Assembly: GCF_016808095.1 (NCBI RefSeq)
Contig: NC_068977.1
Location: 7,066,479 to 7,130,478, forward strand
Direction: 5' to 3'
DNA: 64,000 nt
Origin: Vigna angularis
Lineage: Eukaryota; Streptophyta; Magnoliopsida; Fabales; Fabaceae
Positions within the stretch are counted from its first letter, which is position 1. The number at the start of each line of letters is the position of its first letter. The notes below the pieces were generated by a model. That model ran no database searches, was not told the DNA's origin, and saw nothing but the letters and a program-made list of their open reading frames with translations. The position numbers and the translations under genes are program-made. Positions 45,340 through 58,322 of the stretch are shown here, piece by piece.

Positions 45340-48300
45340 ATGGCTTCTACCAATAAAACATCATCAACTCCAATACCTATTTTCATAGGAGAAAATTATG
45401 ATTTCTGGAGTGTCAAAATGAAGACATTCTTCCGTTCTCAAGATTTATGGGACATCATAGAAGAAGGATTCGCTATTCCAGAAGACACTTCCACTCTTAC
45501 TACAGCTCAGAAGAAGGAGTTGAAGAAAAACAAGCAGAAGGATTCAAGGGCTTTATTTGTTCTTCAACAAGTAGTTGATGACACAATTTTTCCAAGGATA
45601 ATTGGTGCCACAAGTGCAAAACAAGCTTGGAACACAATACAAGAGGAGTTTCAAGGAAGTAATAAGGTACACAATGTTAAACTTCATTCTCTAAGACGAG
45701 AGTTTGAATTATTAAGAATGAAAGAATCTGAGACCAATAAAGACTATTATTCTAGAATAAAAGAAATAGTTAGTCAAATGAGAGCCTATGGGGAAAATAT
45801 TCTTGACAAAAAGATCGTTGAGAAAATTTTAATTTCTATTCCCCAAAAATATGATGCAATCGCAACCGCGATTGAACTAACAAAACATTTGACTACATTA
45901 TCAGTAACAAAACTAATGGGTTCTCTTGAAGCTTATGAACAAAGATTGAAAAGGCATGAAGAAGACTCGATTGAAAATGCCTTTCAATCAAAACTAAAAT
46001 TACGGTCTCAGAATAAAGAATAAGAAAGAAATAAAATTAGGAAAGAAATTTCTAGAAATAAAGAAAAATCTAGAAGCTTCTCTATGACTCGTCAAGGAAA
46101 ATATCCTCCATGTGGCATCTGTAAAAAGACAAGTCAGTTGGAAAAACATCGTTGGCATCATGAAAAACCTCAATGCAAGTATTGCAAGAAGTTTGGTCAC
46201 ATAGGAAGTATTGTCGTAATAAAAATAGACATCAAGCAAACTTTGCAGAAGAAGATAATCAGGAGAAACTCTTATTCTATGCCCATCAAGAATCTCTTGG
46301 TAAAGAAGGAAGTTGGTACTTGGATAGTGGATGCAACAATCACATGGTGAAAGATCAAAGCATCTTCAAAGACATTGATAAATCTATCAATGTCAAAGTT
46401 CGGCTAGGAAATGACACCACAGTGGAGTCTCGAGGCAAAGGAATTGTCATGGTGGAGACAAAGAAAGGTACAAAATTCATCAAGGATGTTTAACTAGTTT
46501 CAAATCTTAAAGAGAATCTTTTAAGTAAAGGCCAAATGATGGAGAATGGATATTCTCTTCATTTTGAGAAAGATACATGCAAAATTTATGATACTAAAAT
46601 GATAGAAATTGACCAAGTAAAAATGGAGAAGAGAAATAGAAGCTTTCCTATAAGCTTCAAACCTGGAACTAATATTGCCACGAAGGTAGAAGTTGATGAC
46701 TCATGGCTTTGGCATAGGAGATTTGGCCACTTCAACGCACATGCCTTAAAGCTTTTATATCAGAAAAACATGATGAGAGATCTTCCATGCTTGAAAGAGA
46801 ATAATGAATCATCCGAATGATGTCTCCTCGGAAAACAACACTGATTACCATTCTCGACAGACAAAGCATGGAGAGCAAAAGACTTATTAGAGTTGATTCA
46901 TACTGATGTTTGCGGACCGATGAGAACACCTTCACATCATTACAACATGTATTTCATCCTCTTCATTGATGACTTCTCTAGAATGACATGGGTCTATTTC
47001 TTAAAGGAAAAGTCAGAAGTTTTTGGAGTATTCAAGAAATTCAATGCCCTTGTTGAGAAGCAAAGTAGAAAACAAATAAAAGTACTTCGAAGTGATCGTG
47101 GCAAGGAGTACACATCTCGCGAGTTTGACAAATTCTATGACGATGAAGGCATAGAGTGACAACTTACAGTTGCATATACTCCACAACAAAATGGAGTATC
47201 AGAGAAAAAGAATCGCACATTTATGGAGATGGCAAGATCAATGCTAAAAGATAAAAGTATGCCTAACACTTTTTGGGCTGAAGCAGTCTACACTGCAGTT
47301 TACATTCTAAACTGATGTCCAACTAAAACAGTCCAAGACAAGACTCCTATTGAAGCATGGAGTGGAAGAAAGCCATCAGCTAAACACCTACAAGTATTTT
47401 GATCTATCTGCTACATACATGTTCCTGATAAAAAAAGGCACAAGCTTGAAGACAAGACTATACGAGGAATATTTTTGGGATATAGCACACAGTCAAAAGG
47501 CTATCGAGTTTACAACCTACAAACAAAAAAGCTCATCATCAGTCGAGATGTTGAAGTTGATGAAAATGCTTCTTGGAATTGGGGAGAAAAAAAAGTTTTT
47601 AAAAGCAACATTCTACTTCCAATGCAACAATCTCTAGAAGAAACTCAAGAAGAGGCAAAAAATTCAGGTACACTTTCTCCACCTTCACAACAAGATTCTT
47701 CACTTGAATATAGTCCAAGAAGAGTAAGATCTTTGGTAGAAATATATGAAACTTGCAATATGACCATGATTGAGCCTAACTGTTATGAAGAAGCATCAAA
47801 GCAAGAAGTATGGGTCAAGGCTATGGAAGAAGAGATTAAAATGATTGAGAAGAATAACACTTGGGAACTCGTAAATTGCCCTCATGGAAAAGACATCATA
47901 GGAGTGAAATGGATATATAAAACAAAGCTCAATTCTGGTGGAACTATACAAAAGCATAAAGCAAGATTGGTTGCCAAAGGCTACTCATAGCAACCAGGAA
48001 TAGACTACAATGAGACATTTGCTCCAGTAGCTCCCTTAGATACAATTAGAGTTTTAATAGCTCTTAGCACAAAAAGGATGGATCATCTATCAACTGGATG
48101 TCAAGTCAGCCTTTCTAAATGGGGTGCTCGAAGAAGAGATTTATGTTGAATAACCACAAGGCTTCATCAACGAAGGCAATGAAGGCAAAGTACTAAGACT
48201 TAAAAAAGCATTATATGGCTTGAAGCAAGCTCCTCGAGCATGGTATAACAAGATTGATAAATACTTCATCGATCAAGGATTCAAGAGGAGCAAGAGTGAG

Positions 48301-49210
48301 CCAACACTATATATTAAGGCACAAGTTCAGTACCATCTCATTGTCTCTATATATGTTGATGACCTTATCTATACAGAAACAATATAGAGATGATGAAAGA
48401 ATTTAAAGAAGACATGATGAAGACATTTGAAATGACCGACCTTGGCTTGCTGAACTATTTCCTCGGTATAGAGGTGAAACAAGAAAAGGAAGGTATATTT
48501 ATCTCTCAAAATAAATATATTGAAGCTCTATTAAAGAAGTTCAAGATGAATGGTTGTAAACCTGTCACTACTCCGTTGGTGGTAAACGAGAAGCTACAGA
48601 AAGATGATGGAGCATAAGAGGCAGATGCATCATGCTATAGAAGCTTAATTGGAAGTCTTCTCTATCTCACAGCCACACAACCAGACATTATGTATGCTAC
48701 AAGTCTTCTATCAAGATTCATGCAAAAGCCAAGTCAGATTCATTATGGAGTAGGAAAAAGAATTTTAAAATATCTATAAGGCACAAAGGAGTTTGGTATA
48801 TGGTACAAAACCATGACTAACTCAAGGATGATTGGCTACATAAATAGTGATTGGGAAGGATCAATGGACGACATGAAAAGTACGTCAGGATATGCTTTCT
48901 CATTAGGATCGGGTATTTTATCTTGGGCATCAAAGAATACTTGAAGAAATGGGTGAACCACAAGATGGACCGACTATTATCTATTGCGACAACAAATCGG
49001 CAATAGCAATAGCAAAAAATCCAGTCCATCATCAAAGAAAAAAACATATAGCCATTAAATATCACTTCATTCGAGATGAAAAGACAACTAAACAAATTCG
49101 ACTCTAGTACGGCCCAACAGAAGACCAAATTGCAGATATCTTTACGAAGGCATTACCACAACCAAGATTTGAACTACTACGCACTATGCTGGGAGTTACC
49201 GAATTTACAT
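45340..49210 (+). pseudogene. Gag-Pol of copia element 3, broken
   Basis: Gag is the best-preserved part (45340-46023, 227 aa, starting MASTNKTSSTPIPIFIGENY). Then follow a zinc-knuckle relic (CKYCKKFGHIG), protease SWYLDSGCNNHMV, GAG-pre-integrase (LWHRRFGHFNAHALKLL), integrase (FIDDFSRMTWVYF, RSDRGKEYTS), reverse transcriptase (EEEIKMIEKNNTWELV; IYVDDL near 48350) and RNase H remnants to about 49200. In-frame stops or shifts occur near 46021, 46491, 46818, 47157, 47315, 47988, 48385 and 48615. It is not functional. Confidence 0.93.
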
Positions 49211-49706
49211 TAAGGAGGAGTGATAAAGTGTAATGCAAATTCTAGAAGAATGTAGAAGCTCCTAAGAAAAAAGAGTTAGAATGTAAATTGGGCCTATAAG
49301 ATAAAAGCCCAAGACTAGAGAAGGCCCAAAATAGAATTCTAGAAAAATCCTATCTAGAAGGATTCTAAAATGATGTATAAAAATATCTATGGATGCTTAT
49401 CCATAAGAAATATCTAGATAAGTTTAGAATTATAGGGATGTTTTAGAAATTTCTAGAGAATGAATAATGACCCTTAAATCAATGTTGTGGTGGCAAGATC
49501 CTAACCATTGGTTAAGAAGGTGGCACTAGTATAAATAGGGGTGATTGGATCATTTGTAAGAAAGATAATGTCTACCATTTGTATGAACCAACATCTACTA
49601 CAACTAAAGACAACTACAACACTTTTTTCAACTACTACTTCTACATTCAACTATCTCTATATTTTCTCTATCCCATCAACTATTCCTTTCACAACCTCAA
49701 AATACA

Positions 49707-50583
49707 ATTCCTAAAATTACTTTTTAATTATATAATTCTATCTATATTTATTTTTATTATACTTTATTATGAAAATATTTGTCAAGAGAATGTAAATAAA
49801 AGATAAATTTTACCACCCTTATAAAATTAAAATTTTGAATACCGATAATATGAATGACATGAATTGTAAGATGGTAAATTAAACCATTCTCATTCGAATC
49901 TGGGATACCTATACTTTCCACATGCCTTTTTCTTTTACCTAAATATTATCTTCCATTGAATTTTAATTAGTGTGAATAAATAATTGTCATTTCCGTCAAC
50001 GGTTTTAGTGAATTCTTATTTTCTTTTAAGTCAGGTGCTTTTTTGTATACTAAATACTTATTCTTTTATATATTTTTCTTTAGTTTAGTTAAATTTAATT
50101 TTTATATTCATTTAAATTATATTTAAATATTGATATAATACAAATTGAAGAAACTGTTTTTAGATAATAATTACTCATAACTTACCCGAGAATGTCTACC
50201 GACCGAGACAAAAAGGATAGTTACGTGTAGGAAAGAAGGAGAAGAGGAAGGTTGTGCCGATGATATCAATGGTTTTCAATGGTGGTGTTTAACGAGAGAA
50301 GTAAAGAGAAAGGAAAAACATTGCACGCATAAGAAATACGAAAGAGAAGGAAGGTCAATCGTAATAGAGCAATCAAGTACATTGGCAATGAATGCAGCTC
50401 CTATGGAAGAGAAAAAGAAGGGAGAAAGTTTAACCTAAATGTATACAAGGTTCCTCAACAACTGTGTAATTTCTCTTCTCAAAACTTCTCCTTTTCTCCC
50501 TTGTCTCATTCCATCTCTGCATACTTCATCTTTTTTAGAATTTTAACGCACCTTGTAGTAATTAAGGAACCTAGAAACATTTT
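49707..50583. other. AT-rich intergenic DNA, no gene seen
   Basis: Nothing coding is supported. The right edge ends in ATTTT, the target duplication of the next solo LTR. Confidence 0.55.
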
Positions 50584-51276
50584 TGTTTCAGTAGGGATAT
50601 GGAGCCCAAGATTCGAACCTAACAACTCTGGATCGTTTCTTCTCTGTACTGCTTTTACTGCACTGCTTCTCTCTTTCTTCTCTTGCTTCTCTGGGTAAGA
50701 AGGGCTGAGTACCTGCAAAGGCACTCCGACGCTCAAGTCAGAAAGGGATCTGATCAAAAACAGATTAGGAGTAATCTTTCTTAATTCTTCTCTATGAGTG
50801 AAAAACGTACCTTTTTTCCTTTGTGTTTCGTATATTTAAAACAGTAAAACAAATTGTTACCTGAAAATCCGGACAGTTACCGAAGTGGATCGTGTAGAAG
50901 TTGTAACTGCTAGATTGCGCGTTGATACTGAGTCAACTGCTTCCGTGATTCGCGGCGTCGGTTAGCTAACATGTGTAACCGCTTCTCTGCAACCGCTAAA
51001 CCGTATGCTAAAATATCGCAGGCCGCATGTCGATCGTTCTGTGTGTCGATCTGGTAAGGCGACATGTCGTATGAGCGCTTCGTGTCGCGACATACTATTT
51101 AGGTTGTCGAGCACCAAGTGGTCGACGATAATGTGCCATTGGGTTATCGACCGACTGTTTTGGCTTAGGTGTCATTAGGTCGCCCGGGTTATCGGTCGAC
51201 CGTTGTAGGATAAGGTGTCATTAGGTCGCCTCGGGTTATCGGTCGACCGTTGTAGGGTAAGGCATCCTATAGTACA
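50584..51276 (-). mobile_element. Solo LTR (693 bp)
   Basis: On the minus strand it starts TGTACTATAGG and ends CCCTACTGAAACA. The 5 bp duplication ATTTT flanks it (50579-50583 and 51277-51281). It carries the conserved CTTGAGCGTCGGAGTGCC block (complement near 50724-50743), shared with the LTRs at 31292, 39483, 52084 and 59597. The frames at 50501-50757 cross the LTR edge and are not genes. Confidence 0.92.
51120..51262. repeat. Short tandem repeat with GGTTATCGGTCGACCG
   Basis: A 46-47 bp unit (GGTGTCATTAGGTCGCC, then GGGTTATCGGTCGACCG) occurs twice in close copies, plus one more diverged copy (GGGTTATCGACCGACTG) before them. Confidence 0.8.
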
Positions 51277-51281
51277 ATTTT

Positions 51282-52083
51282 CATCCAATCAGATTTTCAA
51301 ACAAACAAAATTCCTATTTACTCTAAGGCTTTTTTGTTCTCCCCTTTTTATTACGATTGTTTTAATCAATATTAGTAAGTAAATTGAAAAAAACTTATCA
51401 TTTCAACTTGGTTAAAGCATACTAAAATACTATCTCGAGTTTTATAAAGGTAATGTGTTTTATTTGGAAACTATTTGAATGTTTGAAGCTAGATGACAAG
51501 AGATTTAGTTAATAAATTATTGTTTTACAATCTTTTAAATTGAAGATTCTCGAACAAGAAGTTGATTTATGATTGGATTATGCATGTTATAATATATGGT
51601 TTATTAAATTCACTTGAGTATAATTTTGATGAGTATGAGTAGTTTCCTATAATTTTCTTTTATATTAAGTTTGAATTATTTAAATGGAATTGAAATAAGT
51701 GAAGGATGGTACTTGAGAAAATTTGAAATTGTAGTGATAATTTTGAATGTGTTTAAGAATTGTATTTATAAATTAGTTTTGGATAAAAACATCAAATATA
51801 GTTGTATTCTATTGCATGAGGTTGTTTTTATAATATTTTTGTTCAAGAAAGACTGTCGCTTAAAGTAAAAATAGAAAATAGATTTAGACCTTGCTCGTTG
51901 AATCTTCTATATTTTCACTCAAAAGAGATAATTTCTGCTCAAGCTAGAAAATAAAATTTTCCTTTCTTTATTTCTTTCTTTCTCTTATCTTTGTGTTCAT
52001 TTAACGAATCATATTGTGTGTGGTTTTTTTGAATTTATTATACTAATATTTTAATGAAATTAAATTGTTTTTGGTTTGCTAAT
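51282..52083. other. AT-rich intergenic DNA, no gene seen
   Basis: No reading frame or repeat stands out. It ends with CTAAT (52079-52083), the left target duplication of the large LTR element. Confidence 0.55.
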
Positions 52084-52431
52084 TGTATAGTATGATTAAA
52101 GATATTTATTGCATAAAATATCTTTCAGATATTTTAAACTGTTAAGATATTTATGAGTAACTAACCAGATTTTCAAGTAATGTTATTTTTATTTGCCTTA
52201 TGAAACACTTGTAAATACAATGACAGAGTCAAAAGTCAGTTCTCTTATGCTCTATTGACACTAGATAATATTCTACAGTGATAATAAAATCACTTTCTTG
52301 GAGCTGAGGCTCCATAACTCACGTCTGACTTAAGCGTCAGAGTACCTTCGTAGGTACCTTTTCCTCTACTGGTGAAAGTGGACGAGCTGTACGAACTGAA
52401 GGAGTGTGAACGACTTCCAGAAAGGACAAGT

Positions 52432-55379
52432 TGATAGAGACCTTTTACATTACCGATCGTCCTTAACGCTCGTCATTACTGTTCGGACGATCGGTTTGAT
52501 TGTAATCCTTTTCTTTACCGATCGCTCTTACCGATCGTCACCACTGATCGGTAAGGACTCTTGGACGATCGGTTGTACCGTTCGTCAGGTTCTGTTGACT
52601 TCTCGCTACTGTTCCTGTTGTCTTCTCACTAACGATCGACTCTACTCTCGGACGATCGGTCGTACCGATCGACCGGTCCTGGTGTCTTCTCACTGTCGAC
52701 CGTCCTGGTTGTCTTCTCACTGTCGGTCGTACCGATCGACTCTCCTTTTTCAATCTAAAGTTCCTAACATTTTTTGGTCTTATGCTATAAAACTTGCCAT
52801 TCACATTATTAATAGACTTCCAACACCTTTTCTTCACAATAAATCTCCTTATGAATTAGTTTATTCTATCAAACCTGATTTTTCAAGTCTGAAAGTCTTT
52901 GGATGCTTATCATACTCCAGCTCTGCTACTGCAGGACGTACAAAACTTGATTCCAGAAGTACTAAATGCATTTTTCTTGGATACAAATCTGGAACCAAAG
53001 GGTTTGTGCTGTATGATTTGCATTCACATTCTACTATCCTTTCACGCCATGTCATTTTTCATGAATATATTTTTCCCTATAAAAATTGTTCTACTTCACC
53101 TTCCTCTCCTACACATGATGATATTTTGTTTGATTTTCCTACTGTTCTACCTATTTCCACTGCTTCAAATCATTCACCTAGTAACATTTCTCATCCTACT
53201 TCTGATAGTATCATTATTCCCACTGTTGAACAAAGAATTTCTCTTAGAAACAAAACTCGACCTAACTATCTTGATCATTACTACTGTGGTACTACTTCTG
53301 GCATTCAACCAACCCATACTACCCCGTATCCCATGCATTTGTTTCTTTCTTACACTAATTGTTCCTCTAACCACACTTCTTTTTGTCATAATATTTCTGC
53401 TCAAGTTGAACCTTTGTCTTTTAAAGAAGCTAGCAAGTTTGAATGTTGGCAACAGGCTATGAATTCTGAACTTGCTGCTCTTGAAAGAAATCAGACATGG
53501 ACTTTGGTGAATCTCCCTACTGGTAAGAAACCTATCAGCTGTCGTTGGGTATATCGTATAAAGCATAAGCCGGATGGCTCTATTGACCGATACAAAGCTC
53601 GTTTAGTGGCAAGAGGTTACACTCAAACTGAAGGATTGGATTACTATGAAACTTTCTCACCTGTCGTTAAAATCACCACGGTTCGGCTTGTTCTTGCTCT
53701 TGCTGCCATCAATAAATGGTTTCTTCATCAATTGGATGTCGACAATGCTTTTCTTCATGGTGATTTATCTGAAGAAATATATATGAAGCCTCCTCCTGGT
53801 CTCTGTTCATCTACTCTTAATCTCGTCTGCAAACTTCAAAAGTCTCTTTATGGTTTAAAACAAGCTAGCAAAAACTGGAATCATAAACTCACATCTGAGT
53901 TGTTTTCTCTTGGTTTTAAACCAAGCTCTGCCGACCACTCTCTTGTTATCAAACATTCTCCTTCTGCTATCACTATTATTCTGGTATATGTTGACGATAT
54001 ACTTCTTTCTGGAAATAACCTGTCTGAAATTACCACTGTCAAAGATCATCTACACAGCAAGTTTCACATTAAAAATCTTGGAGATCTTAAATTTTTTTCT
54101 GGGCTTTGAAATTGCTAGATCTCAAGCTGGGATATGTATTAATCAAAGAAAATATTGTCTTGAATTAATTTCTGAAGCTGGTATGTTAGGCTGTAAACCT
54201 GCTTCTACCCCTGCTGATCCTTCTATCAAACTTCATGCTGATGACGGCCCTCTTCTCACTGATCCTTCCTCTTATCGGCGTCTCATTGGTCGTCTCCTTT
54301 ATCTCACTCATACACGGCCTGACATTACTTTTGTCGTACAACAACTTAGTCAATTTATCTCCATTCCTCGCCAACCTCACATGCAACAAGCCATGAGGAT
54401 TCTTAGATACTTAAAGAATGCTCCTGGTTCTGGTCTATTATATGCCACAAATAACTCCTTCCGCATTCATGCCTATTCTGACTCTGATTGGGCTACTTGT
54501 GCTACCACTAGAAGATCCATCTCTAGTTTTTGCGTTTTTCTTGGAACTGCTCTTATCTCCTGGAAATCAAAGAAACAAACCACCATTTCCAAGTCTTCTT
54601 CTGAAGCCGAATACAGATCTTTAGCTTCCTTAACTTGTGAATTACAATGGCTGCAATATCTTTTAAAAGATTTGCATATACCGTGTCCGACCCTTATTCT
54701 GTTTACTGTGACAACAATTCTGCTATCCACATTGCCAAAAATCCCACTTTTCATGAACGAACCAAGCATATTGATATAGACTGTCACGTTACTAGACAAA
54801 AGCTTCAAGATGGTCTTATCAAACTTCTCCATGTTTCTTCAACCAATCAAGTTGCAGATGTTTTTACCAAATCTCTCTATCCTTCTCCTTTTAATACTGT
54901 TACTTCCAAGCTAAACATGCATAATATCCATGTTCATCTTGAGGAAGGGTGATAGAGACCTTTTACATTACCGATCGTCCTTAATGCTCGTCATTACTGT
55001 TCGAACGATCGGTTTGATTGTAATCCTTTTCTTTACCGATCGCTCTTACCGATCGTCACCACTGATCGGTAAGGACTCTTGGACGATCGGTCGTACCGAT
55101 CGACCGGTCCTGGTGTCTTCTCACTGTCGACCGTCTCTACTCTCGGACGATCGGTCATTCCGTTTGACAGGTTCAGTTGTCTGCTCTCTACCGATCGTCT
55201 CTATTCTAGGACGATCGGTCTAGGAAGCTGCTCGGTCTGCGTTTTACTTTTCTTAGTTATTTCTTCTTTTTCCTGTATAAATACTTTGTTTTATTGTAAT
55301 TTCTGTAACTTTTCAATACAATTCATTTTTCAGTTTGTTCTTTCTGGTTTTCTCTTTCTCGTTTCTCTGATCACTTACA
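52432..55379 (+). mobile_element. Ty1/copia retrotransposon 4, internally deleted, nested in an LTR
   Basis: The element starts TGATAGAGACC (52432) and its right LTR (54950-55379, 430 bp) repeats that start and ends CACTTACA. The 5 bp duplication CAAGT (52427-52431 and 55380-55384) lies in the host LTR. The left LTR is cut at about 52755, where the sequence jumps directly into integrase coding. The end of the left LTR, primer site, gag, protease and first half of integrase are thus deleted. Both LTRs are rich in CCGATCG/CGATCGG motifs. Confidence 0.94.
52756..54952 (+). pseudogene. Partial Pol of copia element 4
   Basis: Coding starts in mid-integrase (VPNIFWSYAIKLAIHIINRL), runs through the integrase C-terminal part (VFGCLSYSSSA, KCIFLGYKSGTKGF) and the reverse transcriptase (CRWVYRIKHKPDGSIDRYKA; QLDVDNAFLHGDLSEEIYM; VYVDDILLSGN), then breaks by frameshift in a run of seven T near 54090-54098. 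RNase H follows (YSDSDWATC; SKSSSEAEYRSLAS) and shifts frame again near 54690 before the last piece ([12 protein letters not shown], to 54952). Damage is light compared with copia 1-3, suggesting a younger copy. The pol sequence type differs from copia 1-3. Confidence 0.92.
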
Positions 55380-56519
55380 CAAGTGAGCAACATATCGAAG
55401 GACAAGCGAGCGGTATAGACGTCCGGAAGCAAGAAAAACATGTCGGCAAGGTATGTTTCTCGGTCCCATAAAATATATACTGAAACATTTTGACGCCCAC
55501 CATAGGGTCGAACGACATCCCGCTGAAGCTGCAAGGAACCAAGATGAACATTCGGTCTCGACATTGCTACTTCAAATCAAAGCTTTCGGCAAAGCAAATG
55601 TAGAGTCATCAACAAGATAAGTATTTTTTGAAATATGGATGTTTCATAAAATATCTAACTTGACAGTAAATATTATAATAACTATTATATATATAATAAT
55701 AATAATATAATATGTATTGTTACAATTTTTATTTGAGAGTGGCCTAAAAGAATGTAAATTTTCTCTTTCAATAACGGCTTTTATTTATCATATATGATAT
55801 GTTATATGTAATATAATACGTAACTAATATCGGTGCAAATCAAAATATATTGTAAGCAAAGCATTTGTTATTTAATAGTTATATAATATAATATATAACT
55901 ATCGGTGCAATTCACGATGGGTGGTAGCCCTGCCTCAGTTCAATAACAATTCAAATCAGATTTTTATTATCACAAACGGCTTAGTTTGTAGGTCCTTCAT
56001 CAGAGAAAGGCTGGAAAAGAGTCTTTCAAATACTGTTTTGCAATACGAGATATCGTCATCCAACCAAGAAATCTAACCAAAAGGTATAAGGAATTAAATT
56101 TCCACATAGCTGATGAAAAGATGCCAGCAGCTTGTTCAAGCCTTCAACATATTTTATAATGATATCAACATATTCTGGAGGACAATATAATACCAGTGTG
56201 CCAAAAGTACACAAGACTTTGCAGAAGAATTTTATGCGTTAAGATTGGGTCTCCCAACAACCGCTGAATCAGAATTTACATAATAGGGTTTGGCTTTGTC
56301 GAACCAAGCTTAGGACGTCAACATATTGTATATCTAGGGGAGACAATTTATAATCTGTCCATCAAAATCCTCAGCAGAAAGGAACTTTCGGGCAACATTT
56401 AGTCCTTATCAATAATGTCAAAGCATCATAAAACGCCTTTTCAGTAAGTTGCAAAATATTATTGCAATCTATACCACCAACTTTATTTTTGATATCCTTT
56501 GAAGAGTCTGCTAGCATAG

Positions 56520-57110
56520 ATGAAAAAAGTGTCCGCACCTATAGAGACATCAATTAAATTGACTAATGGCCATCACGTTAATCTCACCAAAATCACCCTC
56601 ACCGGAAAGGGAATCATTCGTTATGTCAAGAGCAAGGGCTCACCAGCCCACTTCTCAATAACGACGACATCTCCACCGTCATCACCAGACCGAATGGCGC
56701 CTCCAGCGAGTTTCTCTCCTTCTTCCGCCACCGTGGCTGCTTCAGCCGTCGTTACTGACGTCGTCTTTGTCGAGATTCGATTCCTAGACCAGCACCGATT
56801 GCTATGGCAATTGGCTCGGCATCTTCTACGACCGTGACTCTCGCTACACCGACGAAATCATCCTCTACCGCCGCCTCGACTCGGACAAGCGCCGCCTTCA
56901 CCAGCGGCAACACTTGCATCTCCAGTTTGCATTGTCACCAACTCTTCTTCCCAACCAAATACTCACCGCCAAACAAGGCCAACTCAAATCCGCCAATCCA
57001 TCCCAAGCCTGGGGACTCCACGGTCTTCCATCACCTCCGATCGCGGCTTCCGTCGACGACAACCTCATGACCGGCCGTTCTGCAATGCGATTGATTCTAC
57101 GGTTTTTTGG
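56520..57110 (+). other. GC-rich coding-like patch, possible captured host gene fragment
   Basis: Frames with coding-like composition appear in different phases: LNNDDISTVITRPNGASSEF and then LSFFRHRGCFSR near 56670-56745, and YGNWLGIFYDRDSRYTDEII and then LYRRLDSDKRRLHQRQHLH near 56800-56930. Phase changes and stops separate them, as in a decayed exon. I cannot name the source gene. The G+C content contrasts with the AT-rich retroelement around it. Confidence 0.4.
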
Positions 57111-57779
57111 GTAAATGGGGATTTGATAGAAAGAGGCGAGAAGAAGACATTTTGTCACCATTTCATCGCCGAGGCTGCAACTTTTAATCTAGATATGGTC
57201 AACATTTTATATTTTTATGTAAGCACTGGCAACGTTGTGAACCTGGTCACAAATCCTACTCTGAAACATTTAGCCATCATAAGTTTATTTTATTCTTTAC
57301 TGAATAATCTAGTATTTTAATATATTATTCAAGCTTTATCAGTGCTCACCATGCCATCTTGATAAAGAAATTTCAGATACGGATCACTTGGAGCGTCCTC
57401 GGTTTCTGTGAAACTTTTCTTGATTAGGAGAAAATAATTTTCAGAGCATAAGTCTTTGAAAGTGATTGCCTGTTGCGACTTATGAAGGATACGTTCAACA
57501 TGTCACTCTCATACACAGTTTTAAAAGTTTCATGCTATGAATCATTTCTACTAGTCTTTGAAAGTGCTAAATAGGGGTATCTTCAAGTATCTTGATCCCA
57601 ATGGTGTTTCGTTAATGCAATTTCATGCTATTGATAAAGTTGTAGCTTTGGAACTCAACATCGCAGCCCGCCGTGCTTTCTTTGAACCTATATATGTTAT
57701 TTAAAATTTATTCAACATTAATCTTTTCTTGTACACTTTTCTTGATAAGTTGCAGGGAGAAAAAGCACAGGTTCTAATA

Positions 57780-58322
57780 CCCTTCTTACAGCTCATCAAT
57801 GTTAATTTTTCCATTATTACCGGTATCCATCAGGATCAACCCTTTATGCGGGAGCCACCTCACTGTCTCCACCGCGAAATCATCGTCTTCATCGACGCCG
57901 CCACGCATCGGCGCTACCAAAGACGTCATCCCTTCTCGCCAACCACCACACATCGGGGCCATCAAGGTTCCCTCGCTGGAAACCTCATTCTCTTCGTCGA
58001 TAAGAGCAGAGTCTTCTGTTGCGACACCTCCATCGATCACCCTCACCGATCACCCTTACGTTTGGCCGATTTAGAAGTAGTGAAGATTTCACTATCAGAC
58101 AAATTTAATATTTTTAATGTAGGAATATAGGGTCAAGTCGTGGTGGCCTCGCGAGGGGCAGAGCGAGGCTGTAATTGTGCTCGCATTTGGCTCATATGCC
58201 TCACTCCGGACACAACAAGCGTTGCCGGTGAATGTCCCAACAATAGTGTCACGATTGTTGATCAGTATAGCCGCTCTGCGTCATCTACCGCGCCGTCTGT
58301 CAGCTCGCTTGGGGCTTTGTAG
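57780..58322 (+). other. Second GC-rich coding-like patch in the same element
   Basis: Two overlapping open frames (57729-58130 and 57799-58074) precede a frame at 58140-58322 that contains CNCARIWLICLTPDTTSVAG and then ECPNNSVTIVDQYS. The last has a faint resemblance to the double-psi barrel of expansin or EG45-type secreted proteins, from memory only. No full domain is present. It is a candidate captured fragment. Confidence 0.3.

Larger units (their letters stand above)
42320..49706 (+). mobile_element. Ty1/copia retrotransposon 3, with a solo LTR nested in its 5' LTR
   Basis: The right LTR (49221-49706) starts TGATAAAGTGTAATG. The left LTR begins CGATAAAGTG at 42320, is interrupted for 2.4 kb, and resumes with AAGTGTAATGGAAATTC at 44743, ending near 45224. 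The two LTRs are about 95 percent alike by eye. The Met-tRNA primer site TGGTATCAGAGC is at 45229-45240, and a purine tract (AAGGAGGAG) precedes the right LTR. No target duplication of the copia itself is evident (left CTCTA, right ATTCC), suggesting rearrangement at one end. Confidence 0.9.

Noticed and set aside
52406..52755. Start of a 567-codon frame reading from the host LTR through the copia 4 LTR
   Set aside because: The first ~115 codons translate LTR sequence. Real coding starts in mid-integrase near 52756, after the deletion junction.
58140..58322. EG45/expansin-like secreted protein gene
   Set aside because: Only a faint local resemblance over about 40 residues, no signal peptide and no full domain; kept only as a possible captured fragment.
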